DNA of 64,000 nucleotides from contig JAHRBC010000003.1 of assembly GCA_022702545.1 (NCBI GenBank), positions 496,001-560,000 of the forward strand, written 5' to 3'. A program made the translations under genes and the position numbers. Shown in pieces: positions 38,144-49,381 of the stretch (the stretch's first letter is position 1; the number at the start of each line of letters is the position of its first letter). The notes beneath the pieces are model-generated. The model had not been told where the DNA came from. It made no database searches and saw only the letters and a program-made list of their open reading frames with translations. The DNA comes from Phycomyces nitens. Its lineage: Eukaryota; Mucoromycota; Mucoromycetes; Mucorales; Phycomycetaceae.

Positions 38144-38747
38144 TCAGTAGGTAAATACAACTATAGTAAGCAGCGTGATAGCAAGAGTGTGGGCAAGAAT
38201 ATAGTCGAGTCCGTTTTTGATTATAGATCCACCACTCGAAACAGATTCAGAGGTCGTGACATCTGTAGCCTGAGGTGTCTCTGTAACTGTCAACTGAACC
38301 AAATGTGTAGTACCCATGCTTGTCTTTGACGAGCATTGTGTAAGACTTTCTGAACTCTTTGAGTGTGTATTTACGGAAGGAACTGCTGGCACAGACGGAA
38401 CCTGTGGCACTGATGGAACCGCTGGAACAGAAGGAACCTGTGGTCCATTGGGAATTGGAGGGATTGGAGGGATTGGGGGAATTGGAGGGATAGGAGGGAT
38501 AGATGGAATTGGAGGGATGGGTGGAATTGGAGGAATTGGAGGAATAGGTGGTGCTTGAACACCTTGACGGGGGTAAATGTGCTTCTTTAAGCCATGTTCT
38601 TTAAAAGACTGGTCCAGTTGAGAGGACGAAAGGTCGGGCGAGCCTAGAGCTAAAATGTTGGTTGACCTGAAAATTGAATATCATTTTACCTCTTGTGAGC
38701 TTAAAGACCAAGAGAATCAGGAATCCTAGAAAGAGTGTGTTCTTCAT
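38144..38747 (-). CDS. Putative GPI-anchored cell-surface protein with Pro-Ile-Pro repeat
   Basis: Exons 38747-38690 and 38649-38144; 187 aa. The N terminus MKNTLFLGFLILLVF is a typical signal peptide. The middle is a tandem (PIP) run of about eleven units at 38453-38551, followed by PQVPSVPAVPSV units. A Ser/Thr-rich stretch follows (TETPQATDVTTSESVSSGGS), then a hydrophobic C terminus ending LLTIVVFTY. Signal peptide plus small-residue site plus hydrophobic tail is the GPI-anchor layout of fungal wall proteins. I do not recognise a family. An upstream in-frame ATG at 38771 exists, but TATAAATA at 38785-38792 sits only 14 bp above it, favouring 38747. The 40-nt intron is supported because it alone opens the frame. 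Confidence 0.7.
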
Positions 38748-38784
38748 TAAAGAAATTTTTCCTTTGGTCATTGTAAGATGGCTG

Positions 38785-38792
38785 TATTTATA
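38785..38792 (-). promoter_or_regulatory. TATA box of the Pro-Ile repeat protein gene
   Basis: Minus-strand TATAAATA, 38 bp before the preferred ATG at 38747. It helps choose that start over the ATG at 38771. Confidence 0.5.
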
Positions 38793-39023
38793 GCAGGTAA
38801 GGAACATGAACCTTGGAGTGATATATGTATATAAGGCTGTCTATCACTCTTGTTGGGATCAAATGTCTTGGAAGTTTGACCTTTTGAAAAATTTTAAGTC
38901 AATTGGCCAATCAAAAAGACCAAACTTGGTTCAATAAAACACAGACACAAACAAGTCTTTGGATCCTTCTTTCTTTCTCTTCTTTCCGGTTTAACCTCCC
39001 CTAACCTTTTGGAACAACCAACA
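38793..39023. promoter_or_regulatory. Bidirectional promoter, Pro-Ile protein / RPS21
   Basis: Short divergent spacer. It contains a CCAAT box (GGCCAATCA) near 38906-38914, a second TATA-like run at 38820-38834, and a pyrimidine-rich stretch (TTCTTTCTTTCTCTTCTTTCC) at 38968-38988 just upstream of RPS21, a common feature of ribosomal-protein leaders. Confidence 0.45.
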
Positions 39024-39424
39024 ATGGAGAACTCTGAGGGTAGATTTGTCGATCTTTACGTCCCCCGCAAATGGTACGACTAGCAACACTCCCTTGAACC
39101 ATCACTCAACTATTCTGCCATAGCTCGGCCACCAACCGCCTTATTACTGCCAAGGACCACTCTTCCGTCCAGCTCAACGTTGCCAACGTTGATGCCGAAG
39201 GTCGCTCCACAAAGTCCTTTTCCACCTATGCTCTCTGCGGTTTTGTCCGCAAGAACGCCGAGGCTGATGACTGCTTGAACCGCCTTGCCACCCAGGATGG
39301 TTGTAAGTTTATATTTTGTAGATATATATATATCTACCAATAATTGTAAATGGATATCGATTACTGATGTTGCCAAAAAAAAATCTTTGTAGACCTCAAG
39401 AGCGTCTGGTCCTACCAGCTCTAA
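39024..39424 (+). CDS. RPS21: 40S ribosomal protein eS21
   Basis: Small-subunit protein needed for late 18S rRNA maturation. Exons 39024-39073, 39124-39302, 39393-39424; 86 aa, the family length. The whole sequence matches eS21: start [20 protein letters not shown], then [37 protein letters not shown], and end LKSVWSYQL. Exon 2 ends T|GTAAGT, restoring GY at the junction. Two introns in such a short gene follow the general intron density here. Good start context (ACAATGG). Confidence 0.97.
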
Positions 39425-39565
39425 GGATATTTGATCTGTCCAATTGTCATGCTCACCCTTCATGACAAAGAGATCTTTACACATTTTATATATATATTCT
39501 TTTTGTAAAAATAATAACAATAATAAAGATGTGTATAAAATATAATTGTATAAGATGGCTTTTGT

Positions 39566-39571
39566 CACGTG
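39566..39571. promoter_or_regulatory. CACGTG E-box upstream of PSO2
   Basis: Palindromic CACGTG 53 bp before the PSO2 start codon, in the 199-bp spacer after RPS21. It is the core site for bHLH factors of the type encoded at 42007-43049. Function is inference only. Confidence 0.3.
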
Positions 39572-39623
39572 CGCAAGACATAAAAAGCCCAGAAAATAAA
39601 AAGTAATAGTTGTCTCTCTTAGC

Positions 39624-41490
39624 ATGAACACGAATCATGAACAACTCGATCATGACTCTTGTTCTGTTGGCAATAAGAGACCATGCACAGACCAATTGTT
39701 GGGATTAGATAAGCAGCCCAAGCTTGACGATGGATTCCAAAAGAATGACTCTGATCTAGAGAATCTGAATGATCCATTTGAAGACGATCTCAAGAAAGCT
39801 ATCAAACTATCGGTGGCTGCCGTAGATCAAGAGAGAGTTTGCCCTGTGTGTGATGTAAAAATGGCACTTGACGACAGGGCTATGGATATCCATGTGAACA
39901 ACTGCTTGGACAGCCAATTGTCTGAAACCCTTCAAGATGATTCTTCCAAAGTAAAGGTGGAGATCAATAAGTCTACATGGTCTGATATATTGCAGCCCAA
40001 GCCCAAAGAGACAAAGGTTGCAAAAAGCATCCTATCGTTTGGAAAGGGCACCACTAGTGTCCGTACCACTACCACTAGTGTTCGCAGCACTAGTGTCCGC
40101 AGCACTGGTAGTAAATCGGACAGTAAGCCAAAAAGGATTTGTCCATCTTACAAGTGGATGAAAGGTAATGGTCATTCATAAATGACAAGCCAGATGTTTA
40201 CTATGGTCCAGACACACCTTATGTAGTGGATGCGTTCTCGTTTGGAAAGATTGATGCCTGCAACGGTTATTTCTTGACCCATTACCACGCAGACCATTAC
40301 ATGGGACTCACTAAATCATGGGCACACGGTCCAATCTATTGCTCAAAGATCACTGCCAATCTGGTCAAGGAAAAACTAAAGGTCAATCCAGACCATGTTG
40401 TTGTGCTTCCTATGGATGTCCCCTATATTGTAGATGAACATACAACGGTGGTTCTGGTGGATGCCAACCACTGTCCAGGATCTGTCTTGTTTCTCTTTAT
40501 TGTCAAGAAAGATGACAAGACAATACGACATTTGCATACTGGTGATTTCCGTGCCAACCCTCGAATGTGCCTTCACCCTCACATCCGCCAGCCAGAGAAC
40601 CCACCTATCGATTGTCTCTATCTCGACACAACCTACATGGCACCTAACCACATTTTCCCAGCCCAACAAGAATGTATTGATGTCGTGGCTAATGCTGTAG
40701 AAGAGCATGTCAGGCTCGAAAAACTTGGACCCCCTCTGACCAAGCTTGATCTTTGGCTGTCATTTACTAAAAAGCAAGAAAACAAGAGGCTATTGATAGT
40801 GGTTGGGACATATACGATTGGCAAAGAACGTATATTCTATGGTAGGTTTCTGGCCCCTTGGTCCATCTGTATTTATAGCCTGTTTAGAGATTGCCAAGAG
40901 AATAAAGTCCAAGATCTATGTGACAAGTGAAAAAAAGCGGATCCTTCTCTGTCAAGAGAACCCTGATCTAGAAGCGCTTTTGACCCGAAATCAGCATGAG
41001 GCACAGGTGCATGTGATTCCATTGAACCACATAAAGGAAGAGGTTAGCAACTGAATATTATAAAACCTAGTACTAATAAGCTTATTGATGCCAGTGCCTT
41101 AAGCCATATCTTGGCAGTCTTGAGCCTCATTTTACGTCGTTGATTGCCATTCGTCCCACAGGGTGGTCCTTTTATCCTCCGGCTGCAATTATAAGCAAAC
41201 AGCCATCGCTTGAGAGTATATTCAAACAGCCCTTTGCCGAAACAAGGATCAAACTAAACACTGGTCCTGACAAGATAAAGATATACAGCGTGCCTTACTC
41301 GGAGCATTCGAGTTTCCGTGAACTAGCAGCGTTTGTAGGCAGCCTTGAGATCCGGACGATTATCCCTACAGTCAATGTTGGCAGTCCAGAAAGCAGAAGC
41401 CATATGGAGTCCATATATGGACCATGGCAGGCCGAAAGAGCACAAAGACCAGCTGGGGTAGTGTCCTATCGAGCATTGGATCATTGGTAG
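39624..41490 (+). CDS. PSO2: DNA interstrand cross-link repair nuclease PSO2/SNM1
   Basis: 5'-exonuclease of the metallo-beta-lactamase/beta-CASP family for cross-link repair. Exons: 39624-40164, 40194-40841, 40888-41042, 41095-41490; 579 aa. An N-terminal UBZ4-type finger (CPVCDVKMALDDRAMDIHVNN then C) lies near residue 73. Then comes a Ser/Thr-rich linker with a TTSVRSTS tandem. The catalytic domain starts VDAFSFG, with THYHADHY (HxHxDH), DANHCPGSV and HTGDFR; beta-CASP region has VVGTYTIGKERIF, and the C-terminal YSEHSSF with TVNVGS. All metal-binding motifs are intact. The join between exons 1 and 2 is odd: only a 29-nt GT-AG gap (40165-40193) keeps the frame. It is either an ultrashort intron or a frameshift in the unconserved linker. 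Confidence 0.9.
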
Positions 41491-42006
41491 TTGATACTGA
41501 AAGAATCGATGGGTGCCTGTGTGGTGCTTGTGCGGTGCTTGTGCGGTGCTTGTGCGATCGGCTTGGTAGATGATGGCCCCAGTCCAGAGTGTTTCAGGTC
41601 GTGATACAAACCCTAGTTCTCATCACAATGAAACCAATCTACACAAAATAATAAACGGTGCATGGGGCGTTGCACGAATGCCTGGCTTTGAAGGCCAACG
41701 GGCAATGTTCATCTAAATAGAATCAGCCATGGCCCGTGCTTTGGTAGAGGGGAAGTGTTGAAATGCCGATTGTGCCTGACCAAAAGCTTAGGAAGAGATG
41801 TGTGTTTGGTGGACATGGAAAGCCAGATGCTCTCTTTAGGATTTTGCTTACACAAAAATGGGTGGGAAATTGTAGGCTGGAAAGAATGCATACCATCATT
41901 TATTATATTTTCAGAAAAAATAATAATAAAAAATAATAAAAAATACAAATTATGGTGAATTTCACTAGTTTCATCGCCTCCGCTTTTTTTCTCTCTTCTC
42001 TTTCCC
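41491..42006. other. Spacer between PSO2 and the bHLH gene
   Basis: Holds three perfect copies of the 11-bp unit GGTGCTTGTGC at 41523-41555, 33 bp after the PSO2 stop. An A+T run at 41905-41950 lies before the bHLH gene, and a pyrimidine tract is at 41980-42003. No gene seen. Confidence 0.5.
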
Positions 42007-43049
42007 ATGTATTCACCACAGCAAGACTTCCAGCTCGAACCAGCCGGCCGCTTTTCACCTCCAATGGCCTCTATGGGCACCCCACATACCACAGTCGGAG
42101 CCGTGCCTGTCACACGGAACAACCGAGTATTCAACTCTTCCAACAACTACACCATACACCAGAGACAAGACAGCTTTGGGACGGCCTCTATTGCAATGAG
42201 TCCTCCCAATGTACCATCCAGACACAGCATGACATTCACAGATGCAAATCAAAACTGGTTTGGAACAAGCCTAGACTCGACCAGCTCATCATTCGGTCAG
42301 TCTCCCATCTTCCCCGGGCGAGATTTCATCGTCTCCCCTTCCACTTCTTCAGGACACCTTGAGGGCGTCAATGGCCAAGAAGAGGAAGAAGGCCAGCAGA
42401 AAAAGTATGTCAAACACTGAATGATAACCGCACTCACACTCTACAGTCTACAGGAAATATTTGAAAAGAGACGCCGGCGAAGAGAGTCTCACAATGCAGT
42501 CGAGAGAAAGCGAAGGGACAATATCAACGAGAGAATCCATGGTGAGCCTTAATTTAACAAAAAAAAGCGTCGAGTAAACAGGTCAAGCCAATAATGGTAT
42601 TTTGTAAAGAACTGTGTATGTTGCTGCCTGAACGTCTCTTGGAAACCGCACCGACAACCTCAAATGTGATGTCTGTCTCTGCTCATCAAGGTGGAATCAA
42701 TGCCAGAGCCATCAACAAGGGCACCATTCTAAAACTATCGGTTGATCACATCAAAGAGCTTCGTGAAGAAGTGGCTCGTTGCCAGCATAGAATGGCAGAG
42801 TTGGAACAGCTTATCGAGGCTGCCAAGAGAGGCGAGATGATTACAGACATCAAACCCATGCGAGACGACTGTGGGTTGCAGAGGCACCATCAGAATGAAA
42901 ACCACAAGGCTATTTACCCTCAAAACAATGCACAATCAGTACATTTGATGGGTTCTGATGGTCGCCACCATGAACGCATAGGGTCCTTTCAGTTTCAACA
43001 GCAGTTTGGCAATATGCAAATTAAAGGTTCTGATGATAATATTCAATGA
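42007..43049 (+). CDS. bHLH(-zipper) transcription factor
   Basis: Exons 42007-42404, 42447-42541, 42610-43049; 310 aa. The N-terminal 130 residues are Ser/Pro/Gln-rich and acidic near the end (EEEEG). The basic region RRRESHNAVERKRRDNINER carries the H-E-R pattern that contacts CANNTG and R at the position selecting CACGTG. Helix 1 ends ERIHELCMLLPERLL. A loop of about 25 residues follows, then KGTILKLSVDHIKELREEV as helix 2, running into a short heptad (QHRMAELEQLIEAA) that may act as zipper. Introns split the basic region from helix 1. Of the USF/MITF/Sre-like type; targets cannot be read. E-boxes occur before PSO2 and the septin gene in this window. Confidence 0.9.
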
Positions 43050-43808
43050 ATTTATTTTTTCTCTTTTTCATCATCATCATCATCTTCTTTTTCTTCTTCT
43101 TTTTCTTCTTTTTGACCAAACAATAGTGTGTGTATATATATGTATGTATGTATGTGTGTGTATGTGTGTGTGTGCATAAAAAAAGTACATGTGAGTCCTA
43201 AAAGCCTTTAATCGACAAAGATACCGTGTGTGTGAATGAGTGTGTCAAATTGGCCATTGCGAAAATAAAATACAGAAAATGGCGGTCTTTCCATGACAAA
43301 GGCGTGTCTCTATACCAAATCTTTACAATATTTTTGGTGCATTTGATACAAACCAATTGTTATCTGATCTGGCTGGCCAGAAAGTGAAATTGTGCCTGAT
43401 CTTCACGCAGCAATAGCGTAGTTCCAAAGGTAAGCTTTGGTTGCAATAGTCTAATGCATTCAAGTGCTTGTAATTGGCCCATTTGAAAACCTTGATGTTC
43501 TCGGAACAAGAGTGATAAACGTCAGACACACCTGAAAAAGAAGAAGAAGAAGAGAAAAAGGACCAAAATCACAATTCCAACAATAATCATAAAATTCTAA
43601 AGTGAATGCAGATCGCATTGAGGATCATGACCGGAGTTTGGATCCAAAGATCTCTTTCTCTGTGCAAAAAAGGGCACAATTGTAATGTTTGATGACGCAG
43701 CTCCAAAATTTCATGAATTTCAATCACCTGACAAAATAACAGGTCCCCTTCACGGGCCAACCAAAAAGAAAGACCTAGTCTGTTGACATCTTTGATCAAC
43801 CTTCCCTT
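43050..43808. other. Spacer with microsatellites
   Basis: CAT repeats then CTT/TTC-rich sequence at 43065-43115, and a TATG/TG run at 43125-43175. The rest (43200-43800) has only short frames on the minus strand (for example 43587-43829) with no recognisable family. No gene supported. Confidence 0.5.
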
Positions 43809-46800
43809 ATGGTCCACCTGTGTCAGCACCTATCTCCAGGTGTCAAGCAACGAAGCCAACGTGCATTTCTTCAATGGAAAGCCATTCTAGATATACCCTG
43901 TCGCGATCTGCCTAATCAAGCCTCTGGACGTTCCTTTGCCACCCATTCACGGAAAGGTATAAAAAGACAGGCCGGAACAAGATAATAAATATGGGCTTCT
44001 TTAGGTATTTCTGATGACCTTATTTCCCAAGTTGAAAAATCCATGGAAGAAAACTCATCGGCTGTCGGACTTGATTACCAAAAGAAAGCACTGAGAAAGA
44101 GAATCCCGATGCATGTCAGTTCGGCCATGGATAAATACATTCGTACTCCAGCCGTCCTGTCGATTCATAGCCTGCTAGAAGATCAAAAGAATAAGGAAGC
44201 CTGGGAAGCATTTGATGCCCTGGGTGGTCTCTATGAAAAACACTCACTTCCCCATGTAACCGCCAGCCTTCTCCTTTCCTCTCTACGAACCGACATTCTT
44301 CAGAATATCGGAAATACCAAAGACAAACTTTCATCACTTTACCTGAGACGCCTAGAGCACCTTTTGACAAGTACTCGGGAAAGCAAAGACGTCTGGACTA
44401 GACCGGAACTAGATACTATTCTCGATATGTTTGGAAAACTTGATTCTGTAGAGAGAGCAGAGACTATATTCAGGAACATGAAGATGTACTGTGTAGAACC
44501 ACCAACAGCAGAAACGTACAATCGACTCATGGCAGGTTATTTGAGAAAATACAAGAACCTTGACAATCTGGCACGCAATCGTTACTTTTCGAAAATATAC
44601 TCACTGCTACTCACCATGGAGAGATCTGGTCCAACTCCAGATACCGCGAGTTATAATCTTGCCATTGCCGCCAGAGTCAAGGCTAACAATCTAGCCGAAG
44701 CAGAGAATATATATGCCCGTATGATTAATTCAGGGCGAACACCCGATAGAATGACCTATAATGTGTTTTTGAATGGCTATCTAAAGCATTGTCGTACGGA
44801 TAAAGACATGAAGGTTGCAGATCAATGGATGGACAGGATGGTGGACGCAAAAATCGTGCCTAATTTGAGAACATTCAACAATGTATTAGCTGGAATCGCT
44901 GACCAGGTCAGCTATCATGCCCGTCTCTTGTCATACGAAGAGATGCAGTCGTCTCTAAAGTCCATCAAGAGTCTCTATAATATCATGATTCAATTGGGAC
45001 ACAAACCAGACACCACTACCGCCAATGCACTCATAAAGTGCTATACTGCAGCAAACGATGAAACCGAAATGTCAAAGATGATTACACTTTTGGGAGTTGA
45101 GCCATCTACGGGATGTGGATGTGGAAAGTCTATGGGTGGGTGTGGATCTAGTGCTCCAAAGGCTAGTCTAGACAAGCCAGACAAGCCAGAACCATTACGC
45201 ATCTCTCCAGACGAATACACCTTTAATTCTCTCATCAATTACCAACTCAAACGCAACAAACTCGACGAAGCATTCCGAATATACGATCTAATGTTGACCC
45301 GCGGCTTCTCTCCCGACACTGTTACCTATGGCAGTTTTATCAACTACTATATTGGAAAGGGGGATATCCCAGAGGCAATAAAATACTACGATGTAATGAA
45401 GCGAAAGGAGATCCCTAGCAACACCCACATTTACAACATACTACTCAAAGGCTACTTTAAACACCCCGCACATGCCGAACCCCTCTTCCAACGACTTCGA
45501 ACGATGCTAATTGATAACGTACAAGGCGATAGCGTAACCTACAACACTCAACTCGCCAATATCCAATTGAATAAAGATGGCTCGAATAGCTCTGAAGTAG
45601 ATGTAACCCGTCTGACAGAGATATTCGACGAGATGATGGCCAAAGAACACACCCCAAACAATAGCACCTACAACATTGCCCTGGGTATACTAGGGAAGCT
45701 ACCGGAATCCTCAGGCGACAGACCCAAACAGACCATATCCTCTCTACTAGAGTCATTGGATACTTCTGGCCTCCAGCCCGATATCATCGGACACGCCACA
45801 ATGATTCGAGACGCTGCGTCCAATTCCAACATGAAAGAAGCCGAAGACGCTTTTCGGAGGATGCTGAATTCTGGAGTTCGGCCAAATATCTATGTGTTTG
45901 CTCATCTAGTGTGGGGATACTCAAAAATTGGAGATCTCAACAAGGCCCAAAATGTGCTGCATTATATGAGCGAGCCACCTTTCAATGTAGAGCCCACTGC
46001 GTTTGTGTTTGCTCCTCTGATTGAGGGATATGCCAAGGCAGCCGAATACGAGAAAGCCCACAGTACATTTAGAGAGATGATTAACCGGGGGATTCCAGCC
46101 GATTGTATAACATATACTATTCTAGCCAACATGTTCTTAAACTCTTCTTTCCTGGAAAAAGAATCGAGTGCGATTAGTTTACTAAACGATCTTAGAAAGT
46201 CGATGAAATCAGACGTCAATGGAAAAGTGCCTGAGCTGGACCAAGCCGCCTTGACAGTCTTGATTGAAGCGCATGGAGTTTCTGGAGCCAAACATATTGT
46301 TCCCAAGGACAATTACAAGGACGATAATTCAAGTATGAAGCAGGCAGCTTTGCAGTGCGAGGCGCATGCCCGGGAAGCACAGGAGGCATACGATCAAATA
46401 GTCAAGTCTGGTGAAAAGCCTGATGCTCGGGCGGTCAATGCACTCATTACGACATTTGTAAGATTGGAGAAGCTAGAGACTGCATGGGATTTCTGGACCC
46501 AACAGTTGAAAGGAAAGGATTTCGATGCCATTTCCACATACCACTACAATGCCCTTCTTACTGGTTTTGCTCGAGACAAGTCGTGGCATCCTGTAGCGAA
46601 ACATTTATTCGAGGATATGATGGAGATGTCTATTTTTGAAGATTCTGTCAGATCACCTAGCCTCAACAAACAAAACAAAGTAATCGTTCCAGACGTCGCC
46701 ACCTTTGACCTAATGATCCTGAGTTCAGCCATGTCGTATGATGATGAAAGTATACGTCGACTGTGGCGTCTCGAATGCCGACCAAAACCTGATACGACAA

Positions 46801-47015
46801 AACCGATAGTGACCGATGGAGATGGTTCCAATGGAAATACCCCACTTCTTGTCCGATCATATTACTATGCTCTTGTTGCCCTACTAAACGATCGGGATCT
46901 GGAGGGTGCTCGAGAGGCTTATAGAGAATTCCGCACCTTGACTTCGCTGCCAGATTCTGCAACTCTCTGGGTCAACAATATCAATGATATGGCTTTGGCA
47001 AATCGCACAGCTTAA
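43809..47015 (+). CDS. Large mitochondrial pentatricopeptide-repeat protein
   Basis: Exons 43809-43956 and 44005-47015; 1052 aa. The first exon gives a basic N terminus ending ASGRSFATHSRKG, a good mitochondrial presequence. The body is a long helical-repeat array with many PPR motifs of the form TYN.L..GY...G....A...Y..M...G..PD, such as ASYNLAIAARVKANNLAEAE, MTYNVFLNGYLKHC, YTFNSLINYQLKRNKLDEAF and VTYGSFINYYIGKGDIPEAI. PPR proteins bind organellar RNA for processing, stability or translation. A Cys/Gly-rich insert (TGCGCGKSMGGCGSS) near residues 417-432 interrupts the array. The 48-nt intron and upstream exon are inferred; ATG 44043 is a fallback start. The specific RNA target is unknown. 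Confidence 0.88.
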
Positions 47016-47465
47016 TTTTAGGAGCGAGTGAGATATAAAAAAAATAACAAGCCCAGAATATAAATTCTTAGTATTAGATGTGTAAATAATAACTTTTCTT
47101 AAACTTTCATACATTCAAAAAAAAGGGAAATACAGAGTATTAGACAAGGCAATAGAATCATGGTGCTCTAGGACCTTGTAGAATCAAGAGAAATATTGTA
47201 TAATTAAACAATAATTTAAATATATAATATATATACATATATGTATATGTCTTTGGTATTCGTTTTTGGCTCAGTATATAAATAAGGCAAGTTTTTTTTA
47301 AAGAGTGAGTCATGTCCATTTTCTGATCCCACCGCCGGACTTTTTCGATCACTAGGAACAAAGTCACTACTTGGCAGGCCTGTCTGTGTAACGTCTGTCA
47401 CATAAGCAAAGAACAGCTCTGGTCTTTACCCTTGTTCTCCTTCTCTTCCAATTAACCGCCTTCAA
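47016..47465. other. Spacer between PPR and acetyltransferase genes
   Basis: A+T-rich 3' flank with TATATATA-like runs at 47220-47250; the promoter side shows no clear TATA within 100 bp of the 47466 start. No gene seen. Confidence 0.45.
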
Positions 47466-47966
47466 ATGTCTACTATTGAGATCAGACCCGCTACTCCAGC
47501 AGATGCTGGATTGATTGTCAAGTTTATCAAAGATTTGGCTGAATACGAGAAGCTTGCCCATGAAGCCGTTGTGACAGAAGAACTTATCCTGAAGAACCTG
47601 TTTGGCGAACGTCCTTATGCTGAAGTCATCTTTGCCTACTGTGCCAAAACTCCCGGAGAAGAAAAGGTCCCTGCTGGAATGGCCCTCTTCTTCCACAACT
47701 TTAGCACATTCCTTGGAAAGCCAGGACTTTACCTCGAGGATCTGTTTGTGAAGCCCGAGTTCCGTGGTCTCGGAGTTGGCAAGCGCCTGTTGGTTCAGCT
47801 CGCAGCATTGGCAAAGGAGCGCGACTGTGGCCGATATGAATGGGTTGTAATTGACTGGAACGAGCCATCTCGCAAGTTCTATGAAGCCTTGGGAGCCGTT
47901 CCTCACCAGGAATGGATTATTCACCGTGTTGAAGGCAAATCATTGGATGATCTTGCTGCCATGTAA
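47466..47966 (+). CDS. GNAT N-acetyltransferase, spermidine/spermine (diamine) type
   Basis: Intronless, 166 aa, the size of SSAT-like enzymes, which acetylate polyamines or related small amines with acetyl-CoA. It starts IEIRPATPADAGLIVKFIKD, then LAEYEKLAHEAVVTEELI as in the family. LYLEDLFVKPEFRG and GLGVGKRLLVQLAALAKE form motif A with the R/Q-x-x-G-x-G/A acetyl-CoA loop. WVVIDWNEPSRKFYEALGAV is motif B with the tyrosine that acts as general acid. The gene is one of only two intronless genes here (the other is the second PPR). Exact substrate cannot be told; thialysine or other amines are alternatives. Confidence 0.92.
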   Translation: MSTIEIRPATPADAGLIVKFIKDLAEYEKLAHEAVVTEELILKNLFGERPYAEVIFAYCAKTPGEEKVPAGMALFFHNFSTFLGKPGLYLEDLFVKPEFRGLGVGKRLLVQLAALAKERDCGRYEWVVIDWNEPSRKFYEALGAVPHQEWIIHRVEGKSLDDLAAM

Positions 47967-48166
47967 ATAACTATTGATCTTGTCCCCCCACACATCCCTC
48001 CTGTCTCTTGATTCATTTCAGAAATATTTATACAAAAAGTAATTACAGTTATTATTTTTGACCCAATGGAATATATTAATAGGTTTATTTTATATGTGAA
48101 TAAAATTATATATACAAGAGATTAAAGAATCAGTAGAAAGAAGAATTAATAATGGTAATAAATAGA

Positions 48167-49347
48167 TTAAGTTGATGATTTATCAGGAATCTCGTCGCCT
48201 TCTTCAAGAATAATGGCCTTTCCATCAACCATGCGTACAGGACCAGTAAACCATTTGCGTCCCCAGATAAAGTAGTAGCCCGAAGAGCAAAGCATGATGG
48301 CAGCAAAAGGAACGATTGCATAGTTCATGTTGTCTGGTGTGATGGGTGCCTCTGTAGGGCAAATGAAAAGACAACAAGTGAAAATAAGCCATGCAGCGGC
48401 AACATAGCCAACTGCAACACTGTAGCGACCCAAGTTCCAGGGACCTAATATTTCATAAAATGATATTAGAAATGATTTAAGGTGTTTAGCAAAAAAAAAA
48501 GGTCTTACCAGGTGTGAATTTGTTACGTGAGACGGTGATACGTAGGAGAATAGGAATAAGATAGGACATCTGAGAGCCAATTGTGTTTACAGACACAATG
48601 GCTTCATAAGCAGTACTGTTGATAATGTACAAGAGGCCAACGATACCAGCGACAGTGACGTTGAACCAGACGGCAAAGACTGGACTCTTGGTCTTGGGGT
48701 TGATGCTGTGAAGTTGCTTGGAAAAGGGCATGGCTCCGTCTCTTGCAAAGGCGTACACCATACGAGAACTGCCGAGAGTCAAGGCAGATCCACAAAAGAA
48801 GATGCTGAGCATTACAAACACCAAGAACACCATTGTCCATGCAGGGCCTACACCACTATAGAACACCTGGATCATCTGAGGCTGAATAGCATCCTCGGAT
48901 ACAATCTGGCCCATGAAGTCAGTGACCATGAAACTAATGGCAATCAAAAACACCAGGCCAGAAATAGCATTGGCAGCAACTGCAATAAGGATACCAAAGG
49001 GAGATCCAGTCTGGGAGTTCTTGGTTTCTAAGGCAGACCATACATATTTATATTAGTACATCAGCCTACAATCTAGCCATTCGCAATTTACCTTCACTCA
49101 TATGCGCAGCACTGTCATAACCAGAAAGCGTGTATTGAGACTGCAGAATGACCAACAAGAATGCGAATCCGTTGCTAGAGAATCCTGATCCGTTGTAGAA
49201 TTGTGTAAACTAAACCATCAAATGTCAGCAATGAAGATCTGGCAAGTATCAAGTTACTTACCACAAAGTCACCAGTAGCCAAGGGTCTGGTGATAGCCAA
49301 ACCAACCACGACAATAAAAACGATACCCAACATATTGAGCCAGACTA

Positions 49348-49381
<34 letters not shown>

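Noticed and set aside
43587..43829. 80-residue minus-strand frame upstream of the PPR gene
   Set aside because: It overlaps the first PPR exon, has no recognisable family and no intron or promoter support.
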